Source: Actinoplanes palleronii (GTDB lineage Bacteria > Actinomycetota > Actinomycetes > Mycobacteriales > Micromonosporaceae). Taken from it: a stretch of DNA of 64,000 nt. Positions 1 through 8,880 of this stretch are shown one piece after another. The notes under the pieces are model-generated. The model saw nothing but the letters and a program-made list of their open reading frames with translations, had not been told where the DNA came from and did not search any database. The position numbers and the translations under genes were made by a program. Position 1 is the stretch's first letter; each line of letters opens with the position of its first letter. The stretch lies in assembly GCF_016862315.1 (NCBI RefSeq), contig NZ_BOMS01000014.1, positions 186,001 through 250,000 on the forward strand. Direction: 5' to 3'.

Positions 1-2
1 GG

Positions 3-80
3 TGGCCGGATCCGGTTCGGCGCGAGGCCGATGTGGAGGTTCGAACCGAACCCGGCAACCCGGTGTACGACCTGACATAG
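3..80 (+). CDS. C-terminal tail of an upstream gene (partial)
   Basis: One frame is open from the window edge to a TAG at 78-80, giving 25 codons ending in NPVYDLT. The composition is normal for a coding tail in this genome. No start lies inside the window and the piece is too short to classify. The following stretch, 81-192, has no gene and presumably carries the promoter for the WXG100 genes, though I see no clear promoter motif in it. Confidence 0.35.
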   Translation, partial: WPDPVRREADVEVRTEPGNPVYDLT

Positions 81-192
81 CCCACACGGCGCAACGGGCG
101 GGGTAGCCCGATCTATTGCTCTTGGTTACCTTCGGAACACAGTGCGCCACCTTCGAGGATCGGGGTGAACCACGTTGTCAGGAACTCCGGGT

Positions 193-534
193 ATGGGCCA
201 GGTCCATGCCACTCAGGAACAGCTCAACGCGATGGCGCAGCGGTGCGAGGACACCGGGCAGAACGTGTCCCGGGGGATGGCCCAGCTGCTCGATCGCATC
301 CAGTCGCTCGGCGGCGGCGGATTCCAGGGCACCGCGAACAACGCGCTCCAGGACGTCTCCGTGCAGCTGAACGACGGCCTCACCAAGATCATCAGGGCGC
401 TGGACGAGCTCGCCGGGAAGATGAGCAACGCGTCCAAACAGTACGGCGCGCATGACGAGGACGCGGCGCAGGAGATCCGTTCCGCGGCCGCCGCCACCGG
501 CGACAGTTCCGTCATCAGCATCCTGCGCGGCTGA
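193..534 (+). CDS. WXG100-family (Esx-like) protein, first of a pair
   Basis: A 113-residue, almost entirely helical protein of the size of the WXG100 family, the small helical-hairpin substrates and partners of type VII secretion. The turn that normally carries W-x-G is here GGGGFQG, with Phe in place of Trp, as is common in one partner of an Esx heterodimer. It is the first gene of the ESX locus and lies 26 bp upstream of a second Esx-like gene, which suggests co-expression and pairing. The ATG at 193 has AGGA about 9 nt upstream. A TTG at 175 (adding MSGTPG) is the alternative start. The family call rests on size, helicity, the turn and the context. Confidence 0.75.
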   Translation: MGQVHATQEQLNAMAQRCEDTGQNVSRGMAQLLDRIQSLGGGGFQGTANNALQDVSVQLNDGLTKIIRALDELAGKMSNASKQYGAHDEDAAQEIRSAAAATGDSSVISILRG

Positions 535-560
535 CCGCAGATTCTTCGGAGAGGCGAATC

Positions 561-845
561 ATGAGCATCACCTACAACTTCGGCCAGATCAACGACGTCG
601 CGGCCGCCATCGGCACCTACGAGGGCCAGATGGACCAGCAGCTCAACGACCTCTACACCGCCTTCACGCAGCTGTTCGCGCAGGACTGGACCGGTTCGGC
701 CGGCACCGCCTGCGACGAGGCCCGGCAGAAGTGGAACCAGGGCGCCACCGAGATCAAGGCCGCGCTGTCCAGCGTCGGCGTCAAGCTCGGCACCTCCGCC
801 GAGCGGATGCAGCAGATCGACCAGCAGATCGCTGCCGGGATGTGA
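561..845 (+). CDS. WXG100-family (Esx-like) protein, second of the pair
   Basis: A 94-residue helix-turn-helix protein with the family motif as WTGS near the middle (around residue 43), and a length typical of EsxA/EsxB. It likely pairs with the 113-residue protein just upstream and is exported through the EccBCDE machinery encoded at 12-22 kb. A GGAGAGG Shine-Dalgarno sits just before the ATG. The C-terminus ends QIAAGM, without an obvious YxxxD/E export signal, so that signal may be supplied by the partner or by neighbouring substrates. Family assignment is secure; specific partner and substrate role are inferred. Confidence 0.88.
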   Translation: MSITYNFGQINDVAAAIGTYEGQMDQQLNDLYTAFTQLFAQDWTGSAGTACDEARQKWNQGATEIKAALSSVGVKLGTSAERMQQIDQQIAAGM

Positions 846-899
846 GTCGCACCGGCCGCCGGTGACCACCGGCGGCCGCTGGACGAGAGGTGAGAGCTG

Positions 900-1307
900 A
901 TGGCGGACGTACCCGGGCGCCCCGACTGGAGCGCTCTGCACCACATGGTTTCCGACCTGCGCAAAGCCACCTCCGAACTGCCCGAGATACAGCGGCGGAT
1001 GTTGTCGGTGACCGGTACGGCCTGGTCACCGGACGGACTGATCACGGCAGTGGTCGGGCCGCGGGGCCACCTGATGGAGCTCGAGATCGACCCGCGGGCG
1101 CTCCGCCGGCCGGACTCGAAGGCGCTGTCGGCGACCATCCTGCAGACCGTGCGCGCCGCGATCGAGGACGCCGGCCGGCAGAGCACCGAGGTGCTCGACG
1201 ACGTGCTCCCCGGTGACCTGCGGGCGCTGGCCGGCACCGACGTACGGACCTTCGTCGGCAGCCACGACGCCGATGTGCGGGCCCGGGCGGAGGACGGCCG
1301 TGGGTGA
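900..1307 (+). CDS. YbaB/EbfC-like protein of the ESX locus
   Basis: A 135-residue protein with an N-terminal helix followed by a beta segment (TAWSPDGLITAVVGPRG) and the pattern ELEIDPRAL, then a long helix. This is the order seen in the YbaB/EbfC nucleoid-protein fold. In actinobacteria such proteins are common in ESX/WXG100 gene clusters, where they are thought to be secretion partners or adaptors rather than DNA binders. A GAGAGGTGAG Shine-Dalgarno precedes the ATG. Its 3' end overlaps the next gene by 8 nt, so the two are probably translationally coupled. The fold is inferred from pattern, and the function is unproven. Confidence 0.65.
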   Translation: MADVPGRPDWSALHHMVSDLRKATSELPEIQRRMLSVTGTAWSPDGLITAVVGPRGHLMELEIDPRALRRPDSKALSATILQTVRAAIEDAGRQSTEVLDDVLPGDLRALAGTDVRTFVGSHDADVRARAEDGRG

Positions 1308-1677
1308 GTTCGTACAGATCAGGACGTCGCCCGCGGACATCGTCACCATCGCGAACAGCATCCGGAGCCGGGGCGAGGCCCTCGAACGGGCAGTCGCTGC
1401 GCACCTCCCGGCGATCGAGGAGCGCGAACGGCGGGAGAAGACGTTCCCGCCCGACGAGTTCACCGGGGACTTCCACGAGCAGTACACCGCAGCGGCCACC
1501 GGCGTCCGGGGCACCCCCTCGACGGTGAACCAGGCCGTACGGGAGGCCGCGCTCTTCTGCGCCGAGCAGCTGACCCACATCGGCGAGTACGTGGCCGGCG
1601 CGATGGCGACCTACGACGTCACCGATCAGCAGGGTGGCGCCGACATCGCCGCGGCGGGTCACCACGATCCGCGGTGA
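1300..1677 (+). CDS. Small helical ESX-associated protein (EspC/WXG-like)
   Basis: A 125-residue, mainly helical protein. The GTG at 1300 is chosen because GGAGGA lies 6 nt upstream at 1289-1294; longer forms would read into the preceding gene. The pattern of two helices separated by a charged turn resembles EspC-like or WXG-like secretion-associated proteins, but no defining motif is visible. Its position directly between the YbaB-like gene and the giant toxin, with only 9 bp to the toxin GTG, suggests a chaperone or co-secreted partner of that toxin. This role is inference. Confidence 0.6.
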   Translation: MGEFVQIRTSPADIVTIANSIRSRGEALERAVAAHLPAIEERERREKTFPPDEFTGDFHEQYTAAATGVRGTPSTVNQAVREAALFCAEQLTHIGEYVAGAMATYDVTDQQGGADIAAAGHHDPR

Positions 1678-1686
1678 GGCGGCATC

Positions 1687-4600
1687 GTGTCCAGCGGTGA
1701 CGATCACGAGATCCTGACCACGTTCCTCGACTGGTTCACGTCGATCGAGGAACACATCCCGGGCGCCCGCGACAAGGTCGGCGAGATCCTGCTCGGTGCG
1801 CTCCCGTTGGCCCGGGCCAACGACCTCTACGACCTCGCCGCCCAGTGGGGTGACCTCGCCGGGACGCTGAACGACGCGTACGAGGACATCGCCCAGGCGG
1901 CCAACGGCATCCTGGAGAACTGGACCGGCGACGAGTCGTCGGCGCAGTTCGCCCAGCAGTGGTTCGACTACCTGGACGGCCTCCGGCAGACCGCCGTCAG
2001 CGCCGAGCAGTTGCAGGCGAGCGTGCAGAAGGTCGGCCTCGAGGTCGAGCTGATGAAGTTCATGGCCTTCGTCAACCTGGCGATGCTGGCCGCCTCGTTG
2101 TTCATGCTGATCGTCGCGATGATCCCGTCCGGCGGGGGCTCGCTCGCCCTGGCACCCGGGATGTACACGACGTGCCGCAAGGGACTGATGGAGGCGGCTG
2201 CCGCGACCGTACGAAAAATTGCTTCTATCTCGTTGCGCACCTCGCTGAAGTCGATGAAGAACCTGTTCCGCGGACTGCCTGGCGCCCTCGGACGCGGGGT
2301 GCCCCGGGCGATCACGGCAGGCCGCAACGTCTTTCCACGGGTCGCCGGAGTCCTCAGCGACAAGCTGTCCCCGGCCGCCCTGCGGCAGGCAGCCAAGACG
2401 GCGATCGCCAAGGGGCTCACCAACCTCACCCCGCGCGCGCTGATCAGCCGGGGGATCTCCAAGGCGGTGGCACAGAAGCTCGCGGCGAAGGAACTGCGCA
2501 GGTTCGCCTCCGACCGGATCACCGGCACCCTGAACCGGCAGACCCGGCGGGAGCTGCAACGGGAGCTCGCCCGGGACGTCCGCCGGCAGCTCATGGCGAA
2601 GTGGACCAAGCAGAAGATCGCCCAGAAGGCCGCGTCGACCACGGCCGAGAAGGAAACGCTCGCCGAGCTGAAGAAGATGGCCGCCCGGCAGGTCGCGGAG
2701 AAGAGCCTCGGCCCGGAGTTCGCGAAGTACGTCGGCACCCGGGCCGGCTTCGGCGCGATGTTCATGGGCGGCTTCGACGTGCTCGGCCAAGGCCTGCAGG
2801 GACTGTCCGGCAACCGCACCGAGATGGACTGGGCACACGCCGGGAACAGCGCGGTGCAGGGTGCGGCGTTCGGCGCCGGCATGTTCGGCGGCCCGCTCGG
2901 CCACGCGTTCGGCGGCGCCCTGGCCGGCGGCGCGGTTGCTCTCGGCACGGAGATGGGCGGCGCCGACGGCATCAACTGGGCGGCGGTCGGGCACGGCGCG
3001 GTGCAGGGCGCCGAGGCCGGCGTCATCCTCGGCGGCCAGACCCACCTGGAGAGCTCACACCTGGGCGGCCGCCACCTGCGGATCGGCGAGGACATCCAGG
3101 TGCTGCCCGGCGCGAGGGAGGGCGACTTCACCGTCGTCTCGGCCCGCGCGGCCCACAACGAGAAGCTCACCCTGACCAGCGACGGCGAGTTCGCCTGGCA
3201 GACCGACTACAACGGCGGGCGGTCTGGGCAGAGCGAGGGCTTCCAGCCCCCGCCGGCAACCGGACCCTCCCCGCACCCGGCCACCACCAGCCCGGGCCAC
3301 GTGGCGGCCGCAGCCTCGATTGCGGCAACCAGCGCCGCCGCCCCACGAACCGAAGCACCGGCCCCACGAACCGAAGCACCGGCCCCGCGAACCGAAGCAC
3401 CCGCACCCCGCCCCGAAACGCCGGCCCGTCCGGATGCCGGCGGCCAGCCCCCGGAGACCATCGCGGCCCGCTCCACCGGCACAGATCCGATCCAGGCTGC
3501 TACGAATCCGAATGCAGCCGTTCCCGATCCGAGCCGAGCTGTGCCAGATCCGGCCCGCGTCGCTCCGGATCTGAGCCGCCCCACTCCGGACCCGGCCCGA
3601 GCCGCCGTCGGCGACGGCGGACCGCCGCATGGCGAGCACATCCCGGCTCGGCCGGACAGCGTCGGCCCCGATCGCCACACGGTGGACAGCGACCCGCCGT
3701 CTGACAGCGGGCCACCGGCATCGGCCCGACCCGAGCACGCCGTGGCTGCGGTGGAGCGGGGCAGCGACGCCGAGCCACGAGACCCCAGCGGCGGCGATTC
3801 CGGCGTACGGGATGGGGGTGGTCATGGCCGCGATCTGGCGCCGGACAGCGGCCTCGCCGGGCGCGGACTTACGCCGGACGGCGATCCTGCCGGGCGCGGA
3901 CCGGCGGCGAGTCATGATCTTGGGAGCCGTGATCCTGCTTCGGGGGGTGATGTCGCCAGGCATGCTGATCGGGCCGCAGGGCAGTGGGCTGTTTCGGACA
4001 GCGGGCTGCCTGGCCGGGCCGGCGGTGAGCTGCCGGAGGCGTTGCGGATTCAGGAGATCCTGCGTGGGGAGGACGGGTCGGCGCGGCCTGCCGGGGTCTC
4101 CCATCGGCGCGAGGTCGCGCGGCTGGAGCCGCCGGAGGTGGAACGGCTCGGCCCGGACCTTGCCGACGGGCGGTTGCGGGCGCGGGGTGGGCCGGAGCAG
4201 CACGGGCGGTGGGCGGCCGAGCATCTGAGCGGCCGCACGGAGGCGGGCGGGTCGCGGCCGAAGCCGGGTGAGGAGATCGCGCGGACCGTCGACGACGCCG
4301 CGGACCAGGCAGCGGACCACATGACGCCGCGGCCTGACGGGTCGGCGAGCCCGGAGCGGGTGGCGCACGAACAGGGCCGGCAGGATCGGGAAGTGAGGCC
4401 GGAAGAGGCCGTTGACCAGTCACGGGACGATCCCGGCCGAGATGGGGACCAGGTCGAGCGGCCGGAGAACGATCATCCGGCCGGGCACGATCCGGATGGC
4501 CCGGAGCCGAGGCGGCCGGGGGAGCCGCGGACGCCGTTGCGTGACTTCTTCTCTGAAGCCATGGAAGCGAGCCCGGAATGGAACGAGGGCGTCAGGCGAG

Positions 4601-7600
4601 AGTTCGCCCGGGAGTTGTCCGGGCGTGACTTCGCCGGATTGGACGTCCGCGTGGACCACGTCCGGGCGGGAAGCCGCTCGCTGGACGTCGCGATGTCGGT
4701 GGTCGACCCCGCCACCGGTGAGAAGGTCGGCGCCATTGACCGCCGGATCGGCGTGGACCGGAACACCGGAGGTATCGAGGTCCAGCACCTGAGGTTCGAC
4801 GTGAAACCGGAGTACCAGAACCTCGGGTTCGGTCGGGCGTTCAACGATCACATGGAGGGCTGGTACGTCGAATCCGGCGTCGATCGGATCGTTCTTCAGG
4901 CGGGCAAATCGGTTGGCGGCTACGCCTGGGCCCGGGCCGGCTACGACTGGCACAACAACTCCGACTATCAGGCGAGAGACGTCCTCAGCCGGCTAGAGGC
5001 GGCCGTGGGGAATCTCCAGAAGGACCTTGATCTGCTGGTCTCCGCATCTCGCCGAGGCGCGTGGGAGACCGTCGGCAACATCATCGCCAAGCACGGCTAT
5101 CCGGATGCCGCGTCGGCATTCGAGGGCATGTCCCGTCAGAAGGATGAAGCGTCATCTGTCTTGGACCGGGGACGATCCTTGCCTTACCGGAGTCCGCGCT
5201 TTCCGACACCTCACGAGATCAGCCAGGTCGGGCGGACCGACCAGGGCGGCACCTCGGCGACGTGGATCGGCAAGCGGGCCATGCTGGGGTCGGGCTGGCA
5301 CGGCGCGAAGGTTCCGGAGATGCGTCCGGAGGCACCGTTGAGGGCGGAGCCGGCGGCATCTGTCGCCAGGACGGATCAGCACTCGCGCTCCGATGCCCCG
5401 ATCCGGGACGGCCTGGATTCAGTGGTGGAATCCAAGCCGGATGCCGGGTTGGCTACGCCACATGATTCTCCTCGTCGCGCGGAAGATCTACATAGTCCGG
5501 AACGCGGCGATGGAGAGCCTGCCGATCATTCCGAGACGGAGCCGTATGCGGCTGCACGGCGGGAGGCGGATTCCACCGGACAGGAGTACGACCCGTTCCG
5601 GGACACCGGGGAGAGCTACACCGACGCTGACCGGGAGCAGATGCGGGACCGGATCGACCGGGCGCTGAATCCGGGCCGCTATGAGCAGGACGAACTTGTT
5701 GGGAGCCCGAGGGACGGCGATGCGTTGGTGGACTCGGCGCCTGCGGATACGCCTCCGGAGGGCACCCGCCAGGTGCCGGATCACTCGACGAGCACGCTGT
5801 CGGGTCAGGAGATCGCTGACCATCTTCGGCCGCGACTTGGCAATGATCTTGCTGATGGCATCGGCCGAGTCATGGGGCGGGATGCGGCGGGTTCCGATCT
5901 CGCTCCACGGTTGAATACTCCCGGGGAGCTTGACCGGACATCGGCAGCACTGGCGGAACTCGCGGCGGGAGACGCGCTCGAACCGAGCAGAGGCTGGTTG
6001 GAGAAGTTCAACCAGCTCAATCCGGGTGCGGGGCGGCTGTTCGAGCCGGTGGCCGACCACGTGAACCGGCTGGGTAGCGGCGCGGATCGTGCTCGGGAGT
6101 TCGCCGACACGATTCGGGCGGACGATCCCGCCCGAGATGTCGGACCTCACCCAGATGCCGGGCAACGCGCACTGGTGGCGGACTATACCGCTCGCATGGA
6201 GCGTGACCTGGCACCGGTGGCCGAGGCCGAGACGTCGGCTGTCGGGGGAGAGGCGGCTCGGCAGGCCGGTGGCGACGTGAAACTGTCCGTCCGGTCGCGA
6301 GATGCCAGCTCGCTGCATACAGAGGTCGATCGACTCGTCAAGGGCAGCTGGACCGAACCGGGCCGGCCTGAGGCGAGAGTGGGCGACGTGCTCGATCCGG
6401 TGACGGTACGTCTGACCGTGTCGGACATGACTGTCCTGGATGCCGTTTACGAGAACGTGCGGGCGCGGTTCGGGGTCGGTGACGGCGGTCGCATCCTGCA
6501 TGTCGACAACACTTATGCCCATCCGCGGCCGGGTCTTCGCTCACCTGCCGAGCGAGGGATCTCGGTGATCATCAGAGCAGAGGTCGAGGGGCGTTCACAC
6601 ACGTACGAGTTGGAGTTGAGGACCGAGCGGGCGGGGCTCGCGGCGGACTTGAAGGACGTGATGTCCCGATCGCTCGGGGATGACCTGTCGTCCGAGCAGG
6701 CGCGCGCGATTGATCAGATGGTGCGGGAGGCGGCGGCTCTCGACCAGCTGGAGTCCAGGTCGGAGACGATTGCTGACGCTGAGTCCCGGGCTGCGCGGGA
6801 CGCTGCCAAGCGGGACGCTGATCGGGAAATCCGCCAACAGGGAAAAGATGGGCGTTTTCAGGCATCTCTCGTGAAGAACGAGTTGACAGATAATTCGATG
6901 TTCGAAGGCCTGAACGAGCTGGACCGAGGGAAGGTCGCGGAGGCGCTGATTCAATTACCCAAAAAGATGACGTTGAAACTTCGGAAACGCGTATTCGAAT
7001 GGGCCTTCGAGCGGGCTCGTGGTGACGTGCGCGCCTTCGCTAACCATGTCGAGTTTGCACATTCACGATGGAGGGAGATGGCGGGTGATAATGAGAAATA
7101 TCTCTATGAGTCGGCTCGAAAAAACCAGGTTACCGAGGTTGACACAAGAGGGTTCAAGACCGCTGCCCAGATTAGTGCTACCGAGGTGATGATTTCCGAT
7201 GAAGGCATGGCGCGCCTGAAATCCGACCTTGAAGATGATCTTCAGTATCTCGCTGGCAAGCCTCATTCGATCAGCCTGCCGGAGCAGGTGCATCCCGATC
7301 TAGTTGCATCCAAGCTTGTCGGGCTCGAGCACCCGCCATGGGAGATGCCTGAAGCGGAGGCTTATCACGCGCACAAGCACCTGTCGGATCTTCCCCCCGA
7401 GGACAGGTATCCCGGCAATCCGATCGACGTCTACACGCGGAGTCTTCTGAAGACACTGCTGACAGGCAAAATTCGGGTCGAGCCACCTACGAACGACGGG
7501 GGTAAGACGATGCTCACTTACCACAGGGCGATCTCCGACTCGGGTGATGTGATGCTGGCCCGAGCGTATCTCAGCGATGACGGATCGGTTGTGGTCGCGA

Positions 7601-7629
7601 CGTATGGAAGGGTGGAACTCCGAAAATGA
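1687..7629 (+). CDS. Giant polymorphic toxin with GNAT-like, RelA/SpoT-like and variable C-terminal domains
   Basis: A 1980-residue protein starting at GTG 1687. The N-terminus is helical with WTG at 79-81, like a WXG100 module used for type VII export. Residues about 122-145 are hydrophobic and about 355-428 form a Gly/Ala-rich stretch. Residues about 500-950 are Pro/Asp/Arg-rich and disordered, including APAPRTE-type repeats near 553. Residues about 960-1090 look like a GNAT fold, with acetyl-CoA loop QNLGFG at 1044-1049. Residues about 1532-1650 resemble RelA/SpoT synthetases: D1570 and R1575, RPGLRS near 1614-1619, and ELELRT at 1641-1646. The last 260 residues are a further domain with HAHKH at 1894-1898, probably the delivered effector. 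The stop overlaps the next gene as ATGA. Toxin status is inferred from architecture and position; domain calls are from pattern only. Confidence 0.7.
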   Translation: MSSGDDHEILTTFLDWFTSIEEHIPGARDKVGEILLGALPLARANDLYDLAAQWGDLAGTLNDAYEDIAQAANGILENWTGDESSAQFAQQWFDYLDGLRQTAVSAEQLQASVQKVGLEVELMKFMAFVNLAMLAASLFMLIVAMIPSGGGSLALAPGMYTTCRKGLMEAAAATVRKIASISLRTSLKSMKNLFRGLPGALGRGVPRAITAGRNVFPRVAGVLSDKLSPAALRQAAKTAIAKGLTNLTPRALISRGISKAVAQKLAAKELRRFASDRITGTLNRQTRRELQRELARDVRRQLMAKWTKQKIAQKAASTTAEKETLAELKKMAARQVAEKSLGPEFAKYVGTRAGFGAMFMGGFDVLGQGLQGLSGNRTEMDWAHAGNSAVQGAAFGAGMFGGPLGHAFGGALAGGAVALGTEMGGADGINWAAVGHGAVQGAEAGVILGGQTHLESSHLGGRHLRIGEDIQVLPGAREGDFTVVSARAAHNEKLTLTSDGEFAWQTDYNGGRSGQSEGFQPPPATGPSPHPATTSPGHVAAAASIAATSAAAPRTEAPAPRTEAPAPRTEAPAPRPETPARPDAGGQPPETIAARSTGTDPIQAATNPNAAVPDPSRAVPDPARVAPDLSRPTPDPARAAVGDGGPPHGEHIPARPDSVGPDRHTVDSDPPSDSGPPASARPEHAVAAVERGSDAEPRDPSGGDSGVRDGGGHGRDLAPDSGLAGRGLTPDGDPAGRGPAASHDLGSRDPASGGDVARHADRAAGQWAVSDSGLPGRAGGELPEALRIQEILRGEDGSARPAGVSHRREVARLEPPEVERLGPDLADGRLRARGGPEQHGRWAAEHLSGRTEAGGSRPKPGEEIARTVDDAADQAADHMTPRPDGSASPERVAHEQGRQDREVRPEEAVDQSRDDPGRDGDQVERPENDHPAGHDPDGPEPRRPGEPRTPLRDFFSEAMEASPEWNEGVRREFARELSGRDFAGLDVRVDHVRAGSRSLDVAMSVVDPATGEKVGAIDRRIGVDRNTGGIEVQHLRFDVKPEYQNLGFGRAFNDHMEGWYVESGVDRIVLQAGKSVGGYAWARAGYDWHNNSDYQARDVLSRLEAAVGNLQKDLDLLVSASRRGAWETVGNIIAKHGYPDAASAFEGMSRQKDEASSVLDRGRSLPYRSPRFPTPHEISQVGRTDQGGTSATWIGKRAMLGSGWHGAKVPEMRPEAPLRAEPAASVARTDQHSRSDAPIRDGLDSVVESKPDAGLATPHDSPRRAEDLHSPERGDGEPADHSETEPYAAARREADSTGQEYDPFRDTGESYTDADREQMRDRIDRALNPGRYEQDELVGSPRDGDALVDSAPADTPPEGTRQVPDHSTSTLSGQEIADHLRPRLGNDLADGIGRVMGRDAAGSDLAPRLNTPGELDRTSAALAELAAGDALEPSRGWLEKFNQLNPGAGRLFEPVADHVNRLGSGADRAREFADTIRADDPARDVGPHPDAGQRALVADYTARMERDLAPVAEAETSAVGGEAARQAGGDVKLSVRSRDASSLHTEVDRLVKGSWTEPGRPEARVGDVLDPVTVRLTVSDMTVLDAVYENVRARFGVGDGGRILHVDNTYAHPRPGLRSPAERGISVIIRAEVEGRSHTYELELRTERAGLAADLKDVMSRSLGDDLSSEQARAIDQMVREAAALDQLESRSETIADAESRAARDAAKRDADREIRQQGKDGRFQASLVKNELTDNSMFEGLNELDRGKVAEALIQLPKKMTLKLRKRVFEWAFERARGDVRAFANHVEFAHSRWREMAGDNEKYLYESARKNQVTEVDTRGFKTAAQISATEVMISDEGMARLKSDLEDDLQYLAGKPHSISLPEQVHPDLVASKLVGLEHPPWEMPEAEAYHAHKHLSDLPPEDRYPGNPIDVYTRSLLKTLLTGKIRVEPPTNDGGKTMLTYHRAISDSGDVMLARAYLSDDGSVVVATYGRVELRK

Positions 7630-8870
7630 TGCGCCGCAAATATGCACTAGAGGAACTGCGGCGCTTCGCGTTGCGCACTCTTGAGGCTAGCGTTCCTGGT
7701 GACCGTTGGGTGCGCAGGAGCGTAGCGGACTTCTTTCGCCTGCTGGTTGATGTACACGCTCTAATTCCTGATTTTGACCTTCGAGATGTGGCCGACGGCA
7801 GCGATTTCTACTCCGATGTGGTTGCTCAACTGCAGCGACTGCGCTCAGATGTTCAAATGGCTGCTGACTGGCAGGTCGACGAGATCGAGGAAGCCTCTGA
7901 CGAGCAGCTGGAGCTTGCCCTGCGGATTCGCTCAGGGTTGCAGTATCTGCATGACGACTTTGCGGACACTGCGGCGGCGGGACTGGTCGACGAGAGGGTT
8001 CTTGCCGAAGCGGACGCCGCCACGAAGGACTTGCTCGACAAATATGGTCCGGCCGAACCGGACGATGTGCCGGCGTTCGTGCCGGTTTCGCACTGGTGGT
8101 GGGACAGCTCGTTCCGGGCCGCCATGCCGGACTGGGTGACGGTGTATCGCTACGGCGAAGCCCCGGATGACCTGAGTACCGCCTTCTACATCGCAGACCG
8201 GGCATACTCGCGACCCTGGCTGGCGCTGGCGGCGCGACAGGAGGCGTCGAGCTTCTTCTCCGATCGGGATCTGATCCGAGAGGTCCTGCGCGTCGAGGGG
8301 TCCGCCGGCTATCTCGGTGGCGCCCTGCCGACCTGGGACCAGTTCCGTCAGCGACATGTAGTGGACGGTGTCCCGCTGCCGGTGCGGAGCGTGCCGCAGG
8401 ACTACGTGCCACCGCCGGGCTGGGACGCGATGATGGCCGAGATCCAGCGGGAACGGGATGCGGTCTTCGCCGACCTGCAAGGTGCCGCCGCGGAGGCTTT
8501 CCCGAATGCTCCGACGCAGGTGAACTCGGTGGAGGGGCCGATGCGGTTTTCGCGGGGGGCGGTGCAGAAGCACGAGGAATTATGGGGCTTCCGCATCAAT
8601 TTCATGGCTTTTCCCGGTTTCCCGGATAGTGTGCCGCCGGCTGAGGAGATCGCAGCGGTCTCGCCGAAGTTGTCGCAGCGGGGTTGGGTTGTTGCGTCGC
8701 TCAGGGACAGTCCTGGAGAGCTGCACATGGAAGCAGCCCGTGGAGAATTTCGCCTGTCGGTCTTCGCTGAACCGGGAGCAGTCACTTTCATCGTGCTCTC
8801 GCCCAGATATCGCGCACCCCTGGACATGGGGCCCATCTGGATCATCGAGCCCCGCGTAGTGGGCAGTTAG
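7626..8870 (+). CDS. Candidate immunity protein for the giant toxin
   Basis: A 414-residue soluble protein with no family that I recognise. Its ATG overlaps the toxin stop (ATGA at 7626-7629), the usual arrangement for a cognate immunity gene. The first ~150 residues are acidic and helical. The middle carries an aromatic SHWWWD segment, and the C-terminal ~90 residues form a beta-rich module (PKLSQRGWVV, REFRLSVFAEPG). It begins in the same stretch of reduced GC and unusual codon choice as the end of the toxin, as expected if toxin tip and immunity gene were exchanged together. Immunity is inferred from position; an unrelated ESX accessory role is possible. Confidence 0.6.
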   Translation: MMRRKYALEELRRFALRTLEASVPGDRWVRRSVADFFRLLVDVHALIPDFDLRDVADGSDFYSDVVAQLQRLRSDVQMAADWQVDEIEEASDEQLELALRIRSGLQYLHDDFADTAAAGLVDERVLAEADAATKDLLDKYGPAEPDDVPAFVPVSHWWWDSSFRAAMPDWVTVYRYGEAPDDLSTAFYIADRAYSRPWLALAARQEASSFFSDRDLIREVLRVEGSAGYLGGALPTWDQFRQRHVVDGVPLPVRSVPQDYVPPPGWDAMMAEIQRERDAVFADLQGAAAEAFPNAPTQVNSVEGPMRFSRGAVQKHEELWGFRINFMAFPGFPDSVPPAEEIAAVSPKLSQRGWVVASLRDSPGELHMEAARGEFRLSVFAEPGAVTFIVLSPRYRAPLDMGPIWIIEPRVVGS

Positions 8871-8880
8871 GTAGGCGACG

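Noticed and set aside
3343..3420. 18-bp repeats in the giant toxin gene as a possible recombination site.
   Set aside because: They encode in-frame APAPRTE repeats in a Pro-rich linker; slippage explains them.
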